64,000 nt of DNA from Bifidobacterium choerinum. GTDB taxonomy: Bacteria; Actinomycetota; Actinomycetes; Actinomycetales; Bifidobacteriaceae. Under the pieces are notes generated by a model that was not told where the DNA came from, did not search any database, and saw nothing but the letters and a program-made list of their open reading frames with translations. The position numbers were made by a program, and so were the translations under genes. This document shows positions 24,845 through 33,297 of this stretch, piece by piece (the stretch's first letter is position 1; every line of letters begins with the position of its first letter). The DNA lies in the NCBI RefSeq assembly GCF_000741135.1, contig NZ_JGYU01000002.1:334985-398984 (forward strand). Reading direction: 5' to 3'.

Positions 24845-25993
24845 ATGAGCAACCCCAATGCGCCGTATGATCCGGCTGGGCAACCACAGGGCGAGGGCTA
24901 TCCGCAGGCTCCCGGCTATCCCAACTACGAGGACACGCGTTCGGCGGGACCGGAGCCGACGCAGCCCTATGGCGCGCCGGCGGCCTATGGCGGCTATGAC
25001 GAGACGCAGGCCTACACGCCGTCCACGCCGCAGATGAACCAGACGCAGCCGATGCCGTCCTATCAGGACCCGTACGGCGGTCCGCAGCAGCCGCGCACGA
25101 CCGAGTTCGACGGCGCCGCGCAGGCGCAGCCGACGCAGGCCTTCGACTACGGCCAGATGCGGCAGACGCCATATGGCGGCGCGCAGCCGATGCGGCAGCC
25201 GGCCGCCGGCTATCCCGACGCCAACGGCTATGCGCCGGCGGGCGGCTACGGCTACGAGCAGCAGGCGCCCGCCACCTATGGCGGACCCGGCCAGATCCCG
25301 CCGGACGGCAATGCGCCGTTCAACGGCCAGCAGCCGCCGAAGAACAGCAAGACGCCGATCATCATCGTCAGCATCATCGCCGCGGTGCTGCTCATCGCCT
25401 GCATCGTCTTCGCCGTCTTCGCGCTCAACAAGAGCGACGGCAACAAGCCGGCGGAGTCGCCGAGCTCGAGCTCGACGCACAGCATGACGACGTCGCCGAA
25501 GTCGACCGACGATCCGGACGATCCCTTCGACGAGCCCACCGACGACCCGGACGAGCCGCTCGGCGGCAACAGCCTCGGCAGCGACGTCCTTGAGCAGGAG
25601 CTGCGCGACGGCAAGACGCTCGAGCAGGCCTTCCACAACCCGCAGGTCAAGAAGCAGCTCGAGCAGGCCATCGAGGAATCCTCCGGCGACACCGAAGGCA
25701 TGAAGTTCGACGTGTCGGCGAAGGGCAACACGCTGATCTACCTGATCCGCATCACCGATTCGAGCTACGACGAGTATTCCAGCGTCTACACGACGATGCT
25801 GGACGGCATCATGTGCTCGCCGATGAGCGAGTTCGCCAAGCAGCTCGAGGACCAGTACGACCTGACGGACGCGAAGGTCGAGTTCGTCCTCGAGAACTCG
25901 AAGGGCAAGACGATCCTCGACGAGACCTATGATCCGCTGTCGGAATGCGACGTGACGAGCGACGGCTACGATTCGCTGCTCGACAACGACTGA
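24845..25993 (+). CDS. Membrane-anchored DUF4854-like protein with Pro/Gln/Tyr-rich tail
   Basis: A 382-residue protein in three parts. Residues 1-170 are a cytoplasmic low-complexity tail rich in Pro, Gln, Gly and Tyr with repeated YGG and PYG units. One transmembrane helix follows (IIIVSIIAAVLLIACIVFAV, about residues 178-197). After an Asp/Pro/Ser linker, the extracellular C-terminal domain (about residues 255-382) resembles DUF4854, with MKFDVSAKGNTLIYLIRI as the clearest block. Function is unknown. ATG 24845 has GGGAAG upstream. The next gene encodes another protein with a similar Pro/Tyr-rich tail. Confidence 0.72.
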   Translation: MSNPNAPYDPAGQPQGEGYPQAPGYPNYEDTRSAGPEPTQPYGAPAAYGGYDETQAYTPSTPQMNQTQPMPSYQDPYGGPQQPRTTEFDGAAQAQPTQAFDYGQMRQTPYGGAQPMRQPAAGYPDANGYAPAGGYGYEQQAPATYGGPGQIPPDGNAPFNGQQPPKNSKTPIIIVSIIAAVLLIACIVFAVFALNKSDGNKPAESPSSSSTHSMTTSPKSTDDPDDPFDEPTDDPDEPLGGNSLGSDVLEQELRDGKTLEQAFHNPQVKKQLEQAIEESSGDTEGMKFDVSAKGNTLIYLIRITDSSYDEYSSVYTTMLDGIMCSPMSEFAKQLEDQYDLTDAKVEFVLENSKGKTILDETYDPLSECDVTSDGYDSLLDND

Positions 25994-26027
25994 CGGACGA
26001 CTGACAATCGACTGACGTCGACGGACA

Positions 26028-26060
26028 TGAGAACGCCGCGTGCACCACGCGGCGTTCTCA
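26028..26060 (+). terminator. 15-bp perfect hairpin
   Basis: TGAGAACGCCGCGTG (26028-26042) pairs with 26046-26060 around a CAC loop, ending the DUF4854-like gene. Confidence 0.65.
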
Positions 26061-26133
26061 TCTAATGTAGAGACGATGCGTGGCGCCGCCCGAGCGCCGA
26101 GGACACGCGCGCACGCGCGGGAAAGAGGACATG

Positions 26134-26475
26134 ATGAGCCAGAACAACCCATATGTGAACAATCCGTACGCCGGCGGCGGCGCGCCGCAGTACCCGAACT
26201 ACCAGCCGCCACAGCCGCAGTACTATGCCGCGCCGTCGTCGAAATGGAACGCCATGTCGATCGCCGGCTTCGTCTGCTCGTTCTTCTTCTCGCTCATCGG
26301 CCTCATCCTGAGCATCATCGGCTATTCGCAGACGAAGAAGACCGGTGAACGCGGCGGCGACTTCGCGCTCGCCGGCATCATCATCTCGGCCGTCTCGCTC
26401 GTGATGAGCATCCTCGCGATCATCCTGCTCTTCGTGCTCTTCGGCACCGTCATCACGGCCGCCGTCGCGCTGTGA
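26134..26475 (+). CDS. DUF4190-like small membrane protein
   Basis: A 113-residue protein with an Asn/Pro/Tyr/Gln-rich N-terminal tail of about 40 residues (NNPYVNNPYAGGG...) and two transmembrane helices, SIAGFVCSFFFSLIGLILSIIG and a second ending FVLFGTVITAAV. The G...GY.Q.KKTGERGG.FALAGIIIS loop between them matches DUF4190. Function is unknown. ATG 26134 is favoured over the adjacent ATG 26131 by spacing from GAGGA. The CPBP protease gene follows closely, so the two are probably co-transcribed. Confidence 0.78.
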   Translation: MSQNNPYVNNPYAGGGAPQYPNYQPPQPQYYAAPSSKWNAMSIAGFVCSFFFSLIGLILSIIGYSQTKKTGERGGDFALAGIIISAVSLVMSILAIILLFVLFGTVITAAVAL

Positions 26476-26483
26476 GGTCGCCG

Positions 26484-27512
26484 ATGAGCGTTCCGACGAT
26501 GCCGATGCCGCCGGCGCGGCAGCCGATGTACTATGCGCTGGGGCCGCAGCCGCGGATGGACGAACGCGTCACGAAGGCGCGCCGCGCCGCGTCGTCGATC
26601 GGCGCCGGATCCACGTTCATCATCGTCATCTGGTGCGCCATCTCGCTGCTGCTGCAGTCGGCCTTCATGTGGCTGCGCAGCAGCATGGCCGGCTGGATGG
26701 CGATCACGATCTCCGATTTCGCGCTGTGCGTGTGCGCGATCCCGATCGGCTACCAGCTGTTCCGTGGCACGCCGCTGCTCGTGCCGCGCCGTTTCGCGCT
26801 GCGCGTCTCGCAGTGGTTCGTCTATCTGCTGATGTGCCTGCCGATCATCTGGGTCGGCAACCTGCTCGGCACCGGCCTGTCCGCGCTGCTGTCGTCGGGG
26901 AAGGCCGACAACCGCATCAACGAGATGATGAGCGGATCGAACTGGTTCGTCATGGTGATCGCGACCGTCGTCGTCGCGCCGCTCGTCGAGGAATGGCTGT
27001 TCCGCAGGCAGATCATCGGCCGTCTGCGCCGCTACGGCGAAAAGCCGGCGATCGTGCTGTCCGCGCTGTTCTTCGGCCTGTTCCACCTCAACCTGTACCA
27101 GTTCTTCTACGCCTTCGGTCTGGGACTGCTGTTCGGCTACGTCTACACGCGCACGAGCCGGCTGCGCTACAGCGTCGCGCTGCACATGGTCATCAACGCG
27201 AACAGTGCGATCGTCGGCACGTCGATGCTGGACCGCTATGAGCGGATCATCACGAAGCCCGACCTGCTGAGCCATCCGCAGACCGGCGACGTCCTGTTCA
27301 TCGTCGCGATGGCGCTCTACCTCGTGCTGATGTTCGCCGGCGTCATCGCCGGCTTCGTGCTGCTGATCCGCAGGCGCCGGCGCTTCCGTTTCTACGCGGC
27401 GCCCGACGAGCTGCCGCGCGGCGCCGTGATGCCGGCTTTCTTCGGCAACGCCGGCGTCATCGTCTTCCTCGCCGTCGGCGTCATCGGCACTTTCGCGATG
27501 ACGCTGCTGTAG
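26484..27512 (+). CDS. CPBP-family intramembrane metalloprotease
   Basis: A 342-residue multi-spanning membrane protein. The CAAX-protease/bacteriocin-processing signatures are present in order: EEWLFRRQ (EExxxR, about residue 171), FFGLFHLNLYQF (FxxxH), and a later HMVINAN segment supplying His/Asn. These residues form the intramembrane active site. Substrate is unknown; roles include processing of peptides or self-protection from bacteriocins. ATG 26484 has GAGGT upstream, partly overlapping the previous stop. The end faces mscS with nine bases between. Confidence 0.85.
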   Translation: MSVPTMPMPPARQPMYYALGPQPRMDERVTKARRAASSIGAGSTFIIVIWCAISLLLQSAFMWLRSSMAGWMAITISDFALCVCAIPIGYQLFRGTPLLVPRRFALRVSQWFVYLLMCLPIIWVGNLLGTGLSALLSSGKADNRINEMMSGSNWFVMVIATVVVAPLVEEWLFRRQIIGRLRRYGEKPAIVLSALFFGLFHLNLYQFFYAFGLGLLFGYVYTRTSRLRYSVALHMVINANSAIVGTSMLDRYERIITKPDLLSHPQTGDVLFIVAMALYLVLMFAGVIAGFVLLIRRRRRFRFYAAPDELPRGAVMPAFFGNAGVIVFLAVGVIGTFAMTLL

Positions 27513-27521
27513 ACGCGTGCG

Positions 27522-28322
27522 TCAGCGGGAGGCGGCGTCCTTCGCGGCGACCGAGCCGGAAGCGGCGAGGTCGGTGAACATCGGCGACGCGCTCACGTCA
27601 CGCGCGATCGCGTCGGTCACGGCCGACAGGGCGACGCCCGGCTTCGCATAGGCGATGATGTTGCCGGTCGTGCCGGACGGCGAGAAGCCGGTGAAGCGGA
27701 TCATCGGCTTGGGCTCGTCGCCGATCAGGTCGTGCGCCGATTCGTCGATCTTGCCGAGCAGCTCGTCGGTCAATGCGTCCATGTCGACGCCCGGCTTCGC
27801 CGTGAACGGGATCGTCACCTGCGATTCGTTCGTCGGCAGGTACTTCTCGAGCGCCGTCGTGTTGAGCACCGAGTTCGGAATCATCAACGTGTTGCCGTTG
27901 CGCTCGCGCACGACGGTCTGCCGCCAGGTGACGTCGGTGACGGTGCCGGTCACGCCGGAGATCGAGACGACGTCGCCCGGCTGCAGCACATGCGAGAACA
28001 TCAGCTGGAAGCCGCCGATCGTGTTCGCGATCGAATCCTTGAGACCGAGCGAAATCGCGAAGCCGCCGATGCCGAGCGCCGTGAACAATGTGACCGGGTT
28101 GACGCCGAAGACCGGCTTGAGCACAATCGTGACGGCGAGCGTCCAGATGAGGATGCGCGCGAGGTTGATGAAGATCGACGCGTTCGGGATCTGCGAGCGG
28201 CGCAGCACCTTGTCGAGCACGCGCGACGCGACGCGCGCCGCGATCATCGCGACGACGGTCACGACGACGACGAGGATGATTTTGCCGCTGTTCGCACGCA
28301 GCCAGTTCAGCACGAAGTCCAT
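27522..28322 (-). CDS. Small-conductance mechanosensitive channel (MscS family)
   Basis: A 266-residue channel subunit. Three transmembrane helices fill residues 10-110; the pore-lining helix 3 is ALGIGGFAISLGLKDSIANT, with the Gly/Ala packing pattern of MscS, followed by the beta domain LQPGDVVSISGVTGTV...VRERNGNTLMIPNS. It opens under membrane tension to release solutes in hypo-osmotic shock. Length is near that of E. coli MscS (286). GGGAG precedes ATG 28322. A 15-bp hairpin separates it from the upstream tetR-type gene on the same strand. Confidence 0.9.
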   Translation of the reverse strand: MDFVLNWLRANSGKIILVVVVTVVAMIAARVASRVLDKVLRRSQIPNASIFINLARILIWTLAVTIVLKPVFGVNPVTLFTALGIGGFAISLGLKDSIANTIGGFQLMFSHVLQPGDVVSISGVTGTVTDVTWRQTVVRERNGNTLMIPNSVLNTTALEKYLPTNESQVTIPFTAKPGVDMDALTDELLGKIDESAHDLIGDEPKPMIRFTGFSPSGTTGNIIAYAKPGVALSAVTDAIARDVSASPMFTDLAASGSVAAKDAASR

Positions 28323-28409
28323 GACGCTCCCGAAAAAGAAAAACGAATCGACGGCCGCCGGTCGGCGGCACCGCCATCATACCGGCGGCAAGGAACCGTG
28401 GAGGACGAC

Positions 28410-28445
28410 GCGGCCCCCGATGGTCGTCGAACCATCGGGGGCCGC
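28410..28445 (-). terminator. 15-bp perfect hairpin after the TetR gene
   Basis: Arms 28410-28424 and 28431-28445 pair exactly with a six-base loop, 20 bases after the TetR-type stop. Confidence 0.6.
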
Positions 28446-28465
28446 GGAACAGGTATGGGCGCCGT

Positions 28466-29146
28466 TCAGCGGTGGCGGTCGCCGGGGGCGATGAAGCTCG
28501 GCACATGGTTGTGCACGCGGTTGTAGCCGAGCACGATGCGACGCCAGTAGGACATCGGATCCTCGTCGGCCATCGTCAGGAACAGGCCCATCGCGAGGAT
28601 TGCGACGTCGCTGTCGAGCATGTCGTCGGCGGAGATCTGGTTGCGCAGCTGCGGCCAGTTGTACAGCGACGATATGATACCGCCGACGCAGAAGTCGACG
28701 AGCATCTTCGTCTTCGGCTCGACCGTGACCATGTCGGAGCCGACGATCGTCAACAGCGTCATGCGCAGGAAGTCACGCAGCGATTCGACGAGCTCCTCGT
28801 TGCTGTGCGGACCGACGAGCAGCGACAGGCGGTTGAGATGCTGCAGCTGCTCGGGGTCGTTGAGCAGACGGACGCAGAAATGGCGCCATTCGACGTTCGG
28901 GTCGCTATCCGGACGCGTATAGATCGGCATCGGCAGCCGCTCGACCTCATGCAGGATCGATGAGTCGGCCAGCTCGGGCAGGCCGGAGTAATGGTAGTAG
29001 AAGGAGTTGCGGTTCACCTGCGCCGCGTGCACGACGTCGGTCACCGTGATCCTGTCGTAGTCGTGCTCCTCGAGCAGCGTCCAGAATGCATTCTCAAGCC
29101 GTTCCTTGGCCGGGAGAATCTCTGAATCACGACGAGGCCTAGACAT
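28466..29146 (-). CDS. TetR/AcrR family transcriptional regulator
   Basis: A 226-residue regulator with an N-terminal TetR-type helix-turn-helix: AKERLENAFWTLLEEHDYDRITVTDVVHAAQVNRNSFYYHY (about residues 15-55; shown by its FYYHY end). The remaining helical domain would bind an unknown ligand. The pattern resembles TetR proteins of Firmicutes and actinobacteria that lack a linked efflux pump. ATG 29146 has AAGGAG upstream. Neighbours mscS and the DUF2974 gene are possible targets but nothing in the sequence shows this. Confidence 0.86.
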   Translation of the reverse strand: MSRPRRDSEILPAKERLENAFWTLLEEHDYDRITVTDVVHAAQVNRNSFYYHYSGLPELADSSILHEVERLPMPIYTRPDSDPNVEWRHFCVRLLNDPEQLQHLNRLSLLVGPHSNEELVESLRDFLRMTLLTIVGSDMVTVEPKTKMLVDFCVGGIISSLYNWPQLRNQISADDMLDSDVAILAMGLFLTMADEDPMSYWRRIVLGYNRVHNHVPSFIAPGDRHR

Positions 29147-29373
29147 GCGTTCCGCTCCTTCGGATTGGGTCGATTGTTGATGGCGGCACGGGTGCCGGAT
29201 TCCCTTCGGACCATGCGCCACGCGCGAGAGAAGAGAGCGGGATGGAACCCTGCGCTCCTGCCGTTGTTCACCAGTGTATAGGCACTAGGATGCGCCGAGG
29301 CCGTTCGATGGCTGCTGGCGAAAACCGGGAGCGGGTCCCGGCATGGACGGGCCGGCTGCGCGGCGCCGGCGGA

Positions 29374-30567
29374 TCAGTGGCGGAACGTGGCCGTCGCGAG
29401 CATCCACAACGCCTGGTTGATGTATTTGCGCTCCTCGCTCGTCAGGCCCACATACTGCCCGAGCATGCCCGGGATGACGCGCGGGCCGGCCTTCATCAGC
29501 TCGGTCGTGCTCTTGTAGCCGCTCGACATCAGCACGCGGAACAGCGCCTCGACGCCATGCTCGCGCTGCCGCTGCGTCATGCCGCCGAGCCAATCGTTGA
29601 GCGCGTCGTTGAAGGTCTTCGAACTGTCCGAGAGTCCTCCCGGCGCGATCTCGAAGTCGTCGCCGCGCATCTGCCAGCTGTAGCACGAATGCTGGCCGAG
29701 GCCGTCGGCGTCCGATTTGACGACGACGAGCCGTTCGCGCGGCGACTCGTTGAGCAGCATGCCGATGATCGACGAATCGGGCACGACCTTCGTGACGCGA
29801 TCGACGATGGTGCCGTACTCGTAGCTGCGCACGACGTCCGGCGGGAAACCGGGGCCGTCGAAGGAGTAGATGTGGCGGATGCGGTCCTTGACGTCGTCGT
29901 GCGCGTTCATCGCCGCGTACACGGAGACGTTGCCGCCCTTCGAATGGCCGGTGAGGATGATGTCGCCGTCCCACAGCGCGGCCACCTGTTCGAGATAGTC
30001 GGCGGCGTGCTTCTGCGCCGGCACCGGATACCGGTAGGCCATGTTGAAGTCCTCCTTCCATCCGACGAGGGAATCGTCGGTGCCACGGAAGGCGATGACG
30101 AGCTCGCCGGTCGGCAGCCGGAACGTCAACGCGGCGAACTGCGTCTGTGCGGCCTCGTCGAAGCGTTCCTCGGCCGCCGAGACATGCACGACCGAGAACC
30201 GCGGATTCGCGGCGATCGAACGGTAGAACTCATGGGAGACGCGCGGATCGCCGAACCCCGAATGCTTCGCGATATAGGGATGGTCGACCTCGTAGGCGCC
30301 GAGCTCATGCTCGATCCGGCGCAGCGCCGGGCCGTCGAAGGGCGCACGGGCGAGCGCGCGGAACGAATGCGCGAGCCGATGCCAGTCGAAGGAGCGCACA
30401 CGCCTGCCGAAGCTGCCGTAGCGCTGTTCGAGCGTCGCGAGCGTCGGCACGTCGTCGGGGATCTTGTCGTAGCTCAGCAGCGCGAACACGAGCGCGTCGG
30501 CCACATGGAACGGCCACTCGGAGAAATCCCGGGTCTCCGTATGCGCGTAGTCGAGAATGTTACCCAT
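29374..30567 (-). CDS. DUF2974 (Mbeg1-like) alpha/beta-hydrolase
   Basis: A 397-residue protein of the DUF2974 family, lipase-like alpha/beta-hydrolases. The start MGNILDYA is typical. The nucleophile elbow is ILTGHSKGGNVSVYAA (Ser near residue 209); the preceding VIAFRGTDDSLVGWKEDFNM is the lipase-type oxyanion segment; an Asp and His to finish the triad would lie in the C-terminal half (for example in LGQHSCYSW). Substrate is unknown and no signal peptide is present. GGGAAGG precedes ATG 30567. Confidence 0.82.
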   Translation of the reverse strand: MGNILDYAHTETRDFSEWPFHVADALVFALLSYDKIPDDVPTLATLEQRYGSFGRRVRSFDWHRLAHSFRALARAPFDGPALRRIEHELGAYEVDHPYIAKHSGFGDPRVSHEFYRSIAANPRFSVVHVSAAEERFDEAAQTQFAALTFRLPTGELVIAFRGTDDSLVGWKEDFNMAYRYPVPAQKHAADYLEQVAALWDGDIILTGHSKGGNVSVYAAMNAHDDVKDRIRHIYSFDGPGFPPDVVRSYEYGTIVDRVTKVVPDSSIIGMLLNESPRERLVVVKSDADGLGQHSCYSWQMRGDDFEIAPGGLSDSSKTFNDALNDWLGGMTQRQREHGVEALFRVLMSSGYKSTTELMKAGPRVIPGMLGQYVGLTSEERKYINQALWMLATATFRH

Positions 30568-30688
30568 GCCGACCTTCCCGGAACGTGCCCGTGCGCGCCG
30601 ATCCTGCGTCGGCGCCGCCTCGGCCGTCCCTGACCCATTGTACGGACGGACGGCCTCGCGCGGGGCCGACGATTGCGGCGGGCGGAAG

Positions 30689-31879
30689 TCAGCCGCCGTA
30701 GACCTCGGTCACGAACTCGCGCAGCCGTTCGGCGCCGCGGCGCACCTGGTCGGTCTCGAGGCAGTAGGAGATGCGCAGATAGCCGGGCATGCCGAAGGAG
30801 TCGGAGGGCACCATGTACAGGTCGTAGTCCATCGCCTTGCGCGCGAAGGCGTTCGCGTCCTCCTCGAGCGCCTTCGGGAAGATGTAGAATGTGCCGCCGG
30901 GACGCTGCACCGTGAAGCCGAGGTCGACGAGCGCGTCGTAGATGATGTTCATGTTCGTCTCGTAGATCGACAGGTCGCTCGTGTCGTCGAGCACGCGCGC
31001 GACGGCGAGCTGCATCGACGACGACGGGCAGTTGTGGCCGATCGTGCGGCTGATCTGCGCGAACATCGGCACGAGCAGATCGGCGTCGGTCGCGCGCGGA
31101 TTGACGGCGACGTAGCCGATGCGCTCGCCCGGCAGCGACAGCGACTTCGAGAACGAATAGCAGGTGAGCGTGTTGTCGTAGAAGCGCGCCGGATACGGCT
31201 GCTCGGCGCCGTCGAAGACGATCTCGCGGTACGGCTCATCCGAGATCAGGAAGATGTCATGGCCGAACTCGCGCTGCTTGGCGCGCAGCATGTCGGCGAG
31301 CGCCTCGAGCGTCTCGGCCGAGTAGACGGTGCCCGATGGGTTGTTCGGCGTGTTGATGAGCACGGCCGCGACCTTCGGGTTGAGCGTGCGCTCGAACGCG
31401 TCGAAATCGATCTGGAAACGCTCGGTGTCCGGCGGCACGACGGTCAGCGTCGCGCCGGTGCCCTCCACATACGGCTGGTATTCGGGGAAGAACGGCGCGA
31501 AGGTGACGATCTCGTCGCCCGGCTTCGTCACGGCGCGGAACGCGTGCGCGAGCGCGCCGGTGGCGCCGGAGGTCGGGAACAGATGCATGGCCTCGTAGTC
31601 CATGCCGAAACGGCGGTTGAGCGAGTCGGCCATCGCCTGACGCACCGACAGGATGCCCGTCGACGGGCTGTAGCCGTGCAGCGCATGCGGCGGCTCGGTG
31701 GAGTAGAGGTCGAGCATCGCGTCGGTGAACTGCGACGGGCATGCGACGTTCGGGTTGCCGATCGAGAAGTCGAAGACGTGGTCCGCGCCGATCTCGCGCT
31801 TGCGTGCGCTCGCGCGTTCGCTGATCGAACGGATGACGGATTTCTCGTTGAGCATGTCCTTGAAACGGTCGTTGATCAT
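30689..31879 (-). CDS. Pyridoxal-phosphate aminotransferase, class I/II
   Basis: A 396-residue fold-type I aminotransferase. The PLP-binding Lys is in SFSKSLSLPGERIGYV (about residue 238); NTPNNPSGTVYS and SDEPYREIVF supply the Asn and Asp/Tyr contacts. N-terminal FDFSIGNPN and the YSPSTGILSVRQAMA block match aspartate/aromatic-type enzymes. The exact amino acid is uncertain. GAAAGG lies upstream of ATG 31879. The CmpB-like membrane protein gene is upstream on the same strand, ending 90 bases before. Confidence 0.88.
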   Translation of the reverse strand: MINDRFKDMLNEKSVIRSISERASARKREIGADHVFDFSIGNPNVACPSQFTDAMLDLYSTEPPHALHGYSPSTGILSVRQAMADSLNRRFGMDYEAMHLFPTSGATGALAHAFRAVTKPGDEIVTFAPFFPEYQPYVEGTGATLTVVPPDTERFQIDFDAFERTLNPKVAAVLINTPNNPSGTVYSAETLEALADMLRAKQREFGHDIFLISDEPYREIVFDGAEQPYPARFYDNTLTCYSFSKSLSLPGERIGYVAVNPRATDADLLVPMFAQISRTIGHNCPSSSMQLAVARVLDDTSDLSIYETNMNIIYDALVDLGFTVQRPGGTFYIFPKALEEDANAFARKAMDYDLYMVPSDSFGMPGYLRISYCLETDQVRRGAERLREFVTEVYGG

Positions 31880-31969
31880 GGGAGCCTTTCGGATCGACGG
31901 GACGGAGATGAGGCCAGCGTACGCCGAAGGGATGTCGCATGCGTTGCGGCCGCGGCGCTCGCGGACGGC

Positions 31970-32845
31970 TCAGTGCGACGTGTGCGGCGCGCGGCGCTCG
32001 CGGTACTTCGCGAACTGCGCGCGCACCTCCTTGAGCAGATGCGGGTCGTGCGTCGTGCGCATCTGCGGGTAGGCGTCGATGAGGCGGCGCTGCTGCAGGC
32101 TGAACAGGTCATGCACATGCGCCGAGAACTGGTCGCTCGCGTCCCTGACGCGTTCGCCGGCGTCGTGCACCTTCTCGCCGACACGCGTGCCGAGGCCGTC
32201 GGTGGCCGCGTTAAAGCGCGCGCCGGCGGCCTCGACGTGCGCGTCGGCCGCCGTGATGCCGACGTCGATGTGTGCGATGCCGCGCTGCTTGAGCGACTTG
32301 ATGTCCGATTCGACGTGGCCGAGGCGGCTGTTCATGCTGATCAGGCTGCCGAAGGTGATGACGGCGTCGACGAGCGTGATGACGAGCAGCGTCGTCGAGA
32401 CGGCGATCAGCGTCGTCGGGTCGATCGCGTCGCATAGTTCGGCGACGTGCGGCTGCACCCACAGTTTGATGACGGTGCAGCCGAGGCCGAAGAAGATGAA
32501 GCCGTTGAGGTAGACGCGGCCGTTGATGTTGAACGGCTTGTTCGTATAGTCCCACAGCCGCATGTGGAACAGCTTCTCGATGCCCCACGAGGTCAGGTAT
32601 TCGAGCGTGCATGCGAGGACGCCGCTGCTGAGGAAGAGCGCGAGGAACGAATGCTCGCCGGGCAGCGCGTAGATCGCGAGCAGCGCGCCGAAGCCGTAGA
32701 TCGGGCACAGCGGGCCGTTGAGGATGCCTCGGTCGACGAAGCGTTTCTTCATGACGATGTTGAGGCAGGTCTCCCACAGCCAGCCGATGAAGCTGTACAG
32801 CAGGAACCACAGGAGGATCTTGTCGAAGGCGAGGATCACATGCAT
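31970..32845 (-). CDS. CmpB-like (DUF1113) putative transporter membrane protein
   Basis: A 291-residue membrane protein with about five helices in its first 180 residues. The opening KILLWFLLYSFIGWLWETC and the RGILNGPLCPIYGFGA block define the family often annotated as putative ABC-transporter permease (CmpB). The last 110 residues are soluble and helical with HVEA/VGEKVHDAGERVRD heptad-like spacing, suggesting a coiled coil. Function is unverified. ATG 32845 has TACCGT seven bases upstream (leaderless type). Confidence 0.8.
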   Translation of the reverse strand: MHVILAFDKILLWFLLYSFIGWLWETCLNIVMKKRFVDRGILNGPLCPIYGFGALLAIYALPGEHSFLALFLSSGVLACTLEYLTSWGIEKLFHMRLWDYTNKPFNINGRVYLNGFIFFGLGCTVIKLWVQPHVAELCDAIDPTTLIAVSTTLLVITLVDAVITFGSLISMNSRLGHVESDIKSLKQRGIAHIDVGITAADAHVEAAGARFNAATDGLGTRVGEKVHDAGERVRDASDQFSAHVHDLFSLQQRRLIDAYPQMRTTHDPHLLKEVRAQFAKYRERRAPHTSH

Positions 32846-32935
32846 GGACACCACGGTACCGCATCGGCTGCGCCCGCGCGCCCGCGCGCGGTTCTCACGT
32901 GCTGGGACGGCGGTGAAGGCGCGCGGCGACTGCGC

Positions 32936-32941
32936 TACACT
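32936..32941 (+). promoter_or_regulatory. -10 element upstream of the tandem paralogue operon
   Basis: TACACT is followed after nine bases by ATG 32951, which opens an 18-codon frame ending at 33007. The larger genes start about 180 bases further on, so this may drive a leader of that length. Confidence 0.35.
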
Positions 32942-33123
32942 GACGAAACCATGGAAAGGCGCGCCACAACGGTGGCGCAGGCGCAATGCCCTCCGAGGAA
33001 GGCTTGAGGCTGCGGGCGCCGAGGTCTCGCAGACGATCGGTCCGGTGACGGACATCGATATGCGCCGCAGACGCAGCAGACGACGACAGCCTGGCGGCGC
33101 CGTCGGGAAGGAGCATACGCGAC

Positions 33124-33297
33124 GTGTTCGGATTCGGCAGGAAGAAGGACAAGGCACAGCGCGACGCCGAAGCTGCGGCGCAGCAGCGGCAATCAGCGCA
33201 GCCGCAGCAGCCAATGGAGCAGCAGCCGTCGGGCATGGCCGCCGCCGTGCCGCCGCCGGCGCCGGCGCGGCGGGCGGGCACACGAACGGCCCGGTGA
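33124..33297 (+). CDS. 57-aa N-terminal frame, upstream partner of the large unknown protein
   Basis: A GTG start at 33124 sits behind a strong AAGGAG (33108-33113) and gives VFGFGRKKDKAQRD followed by an Ala/Gln/Pro-rich stretch, ending with TGA at 33295-33297. The stop overlaps a GTG (33294) that opens the next, 830-codon gene in another frame. Either this is a small coupled gene, or it is the true N-terminus of the large protein separated by a frameshift in the run of GGCG repeats around 33255-33285. The following paralogue has a similar low-complexity N-terminal region in one frame, which favours the second view. Confidence 0.55.
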   Translation: MFGFGRKKDKAQRDAEAAAQQRQSAQPQQPMEQQPSGMAAAVPPPAPARRAGTRTAR

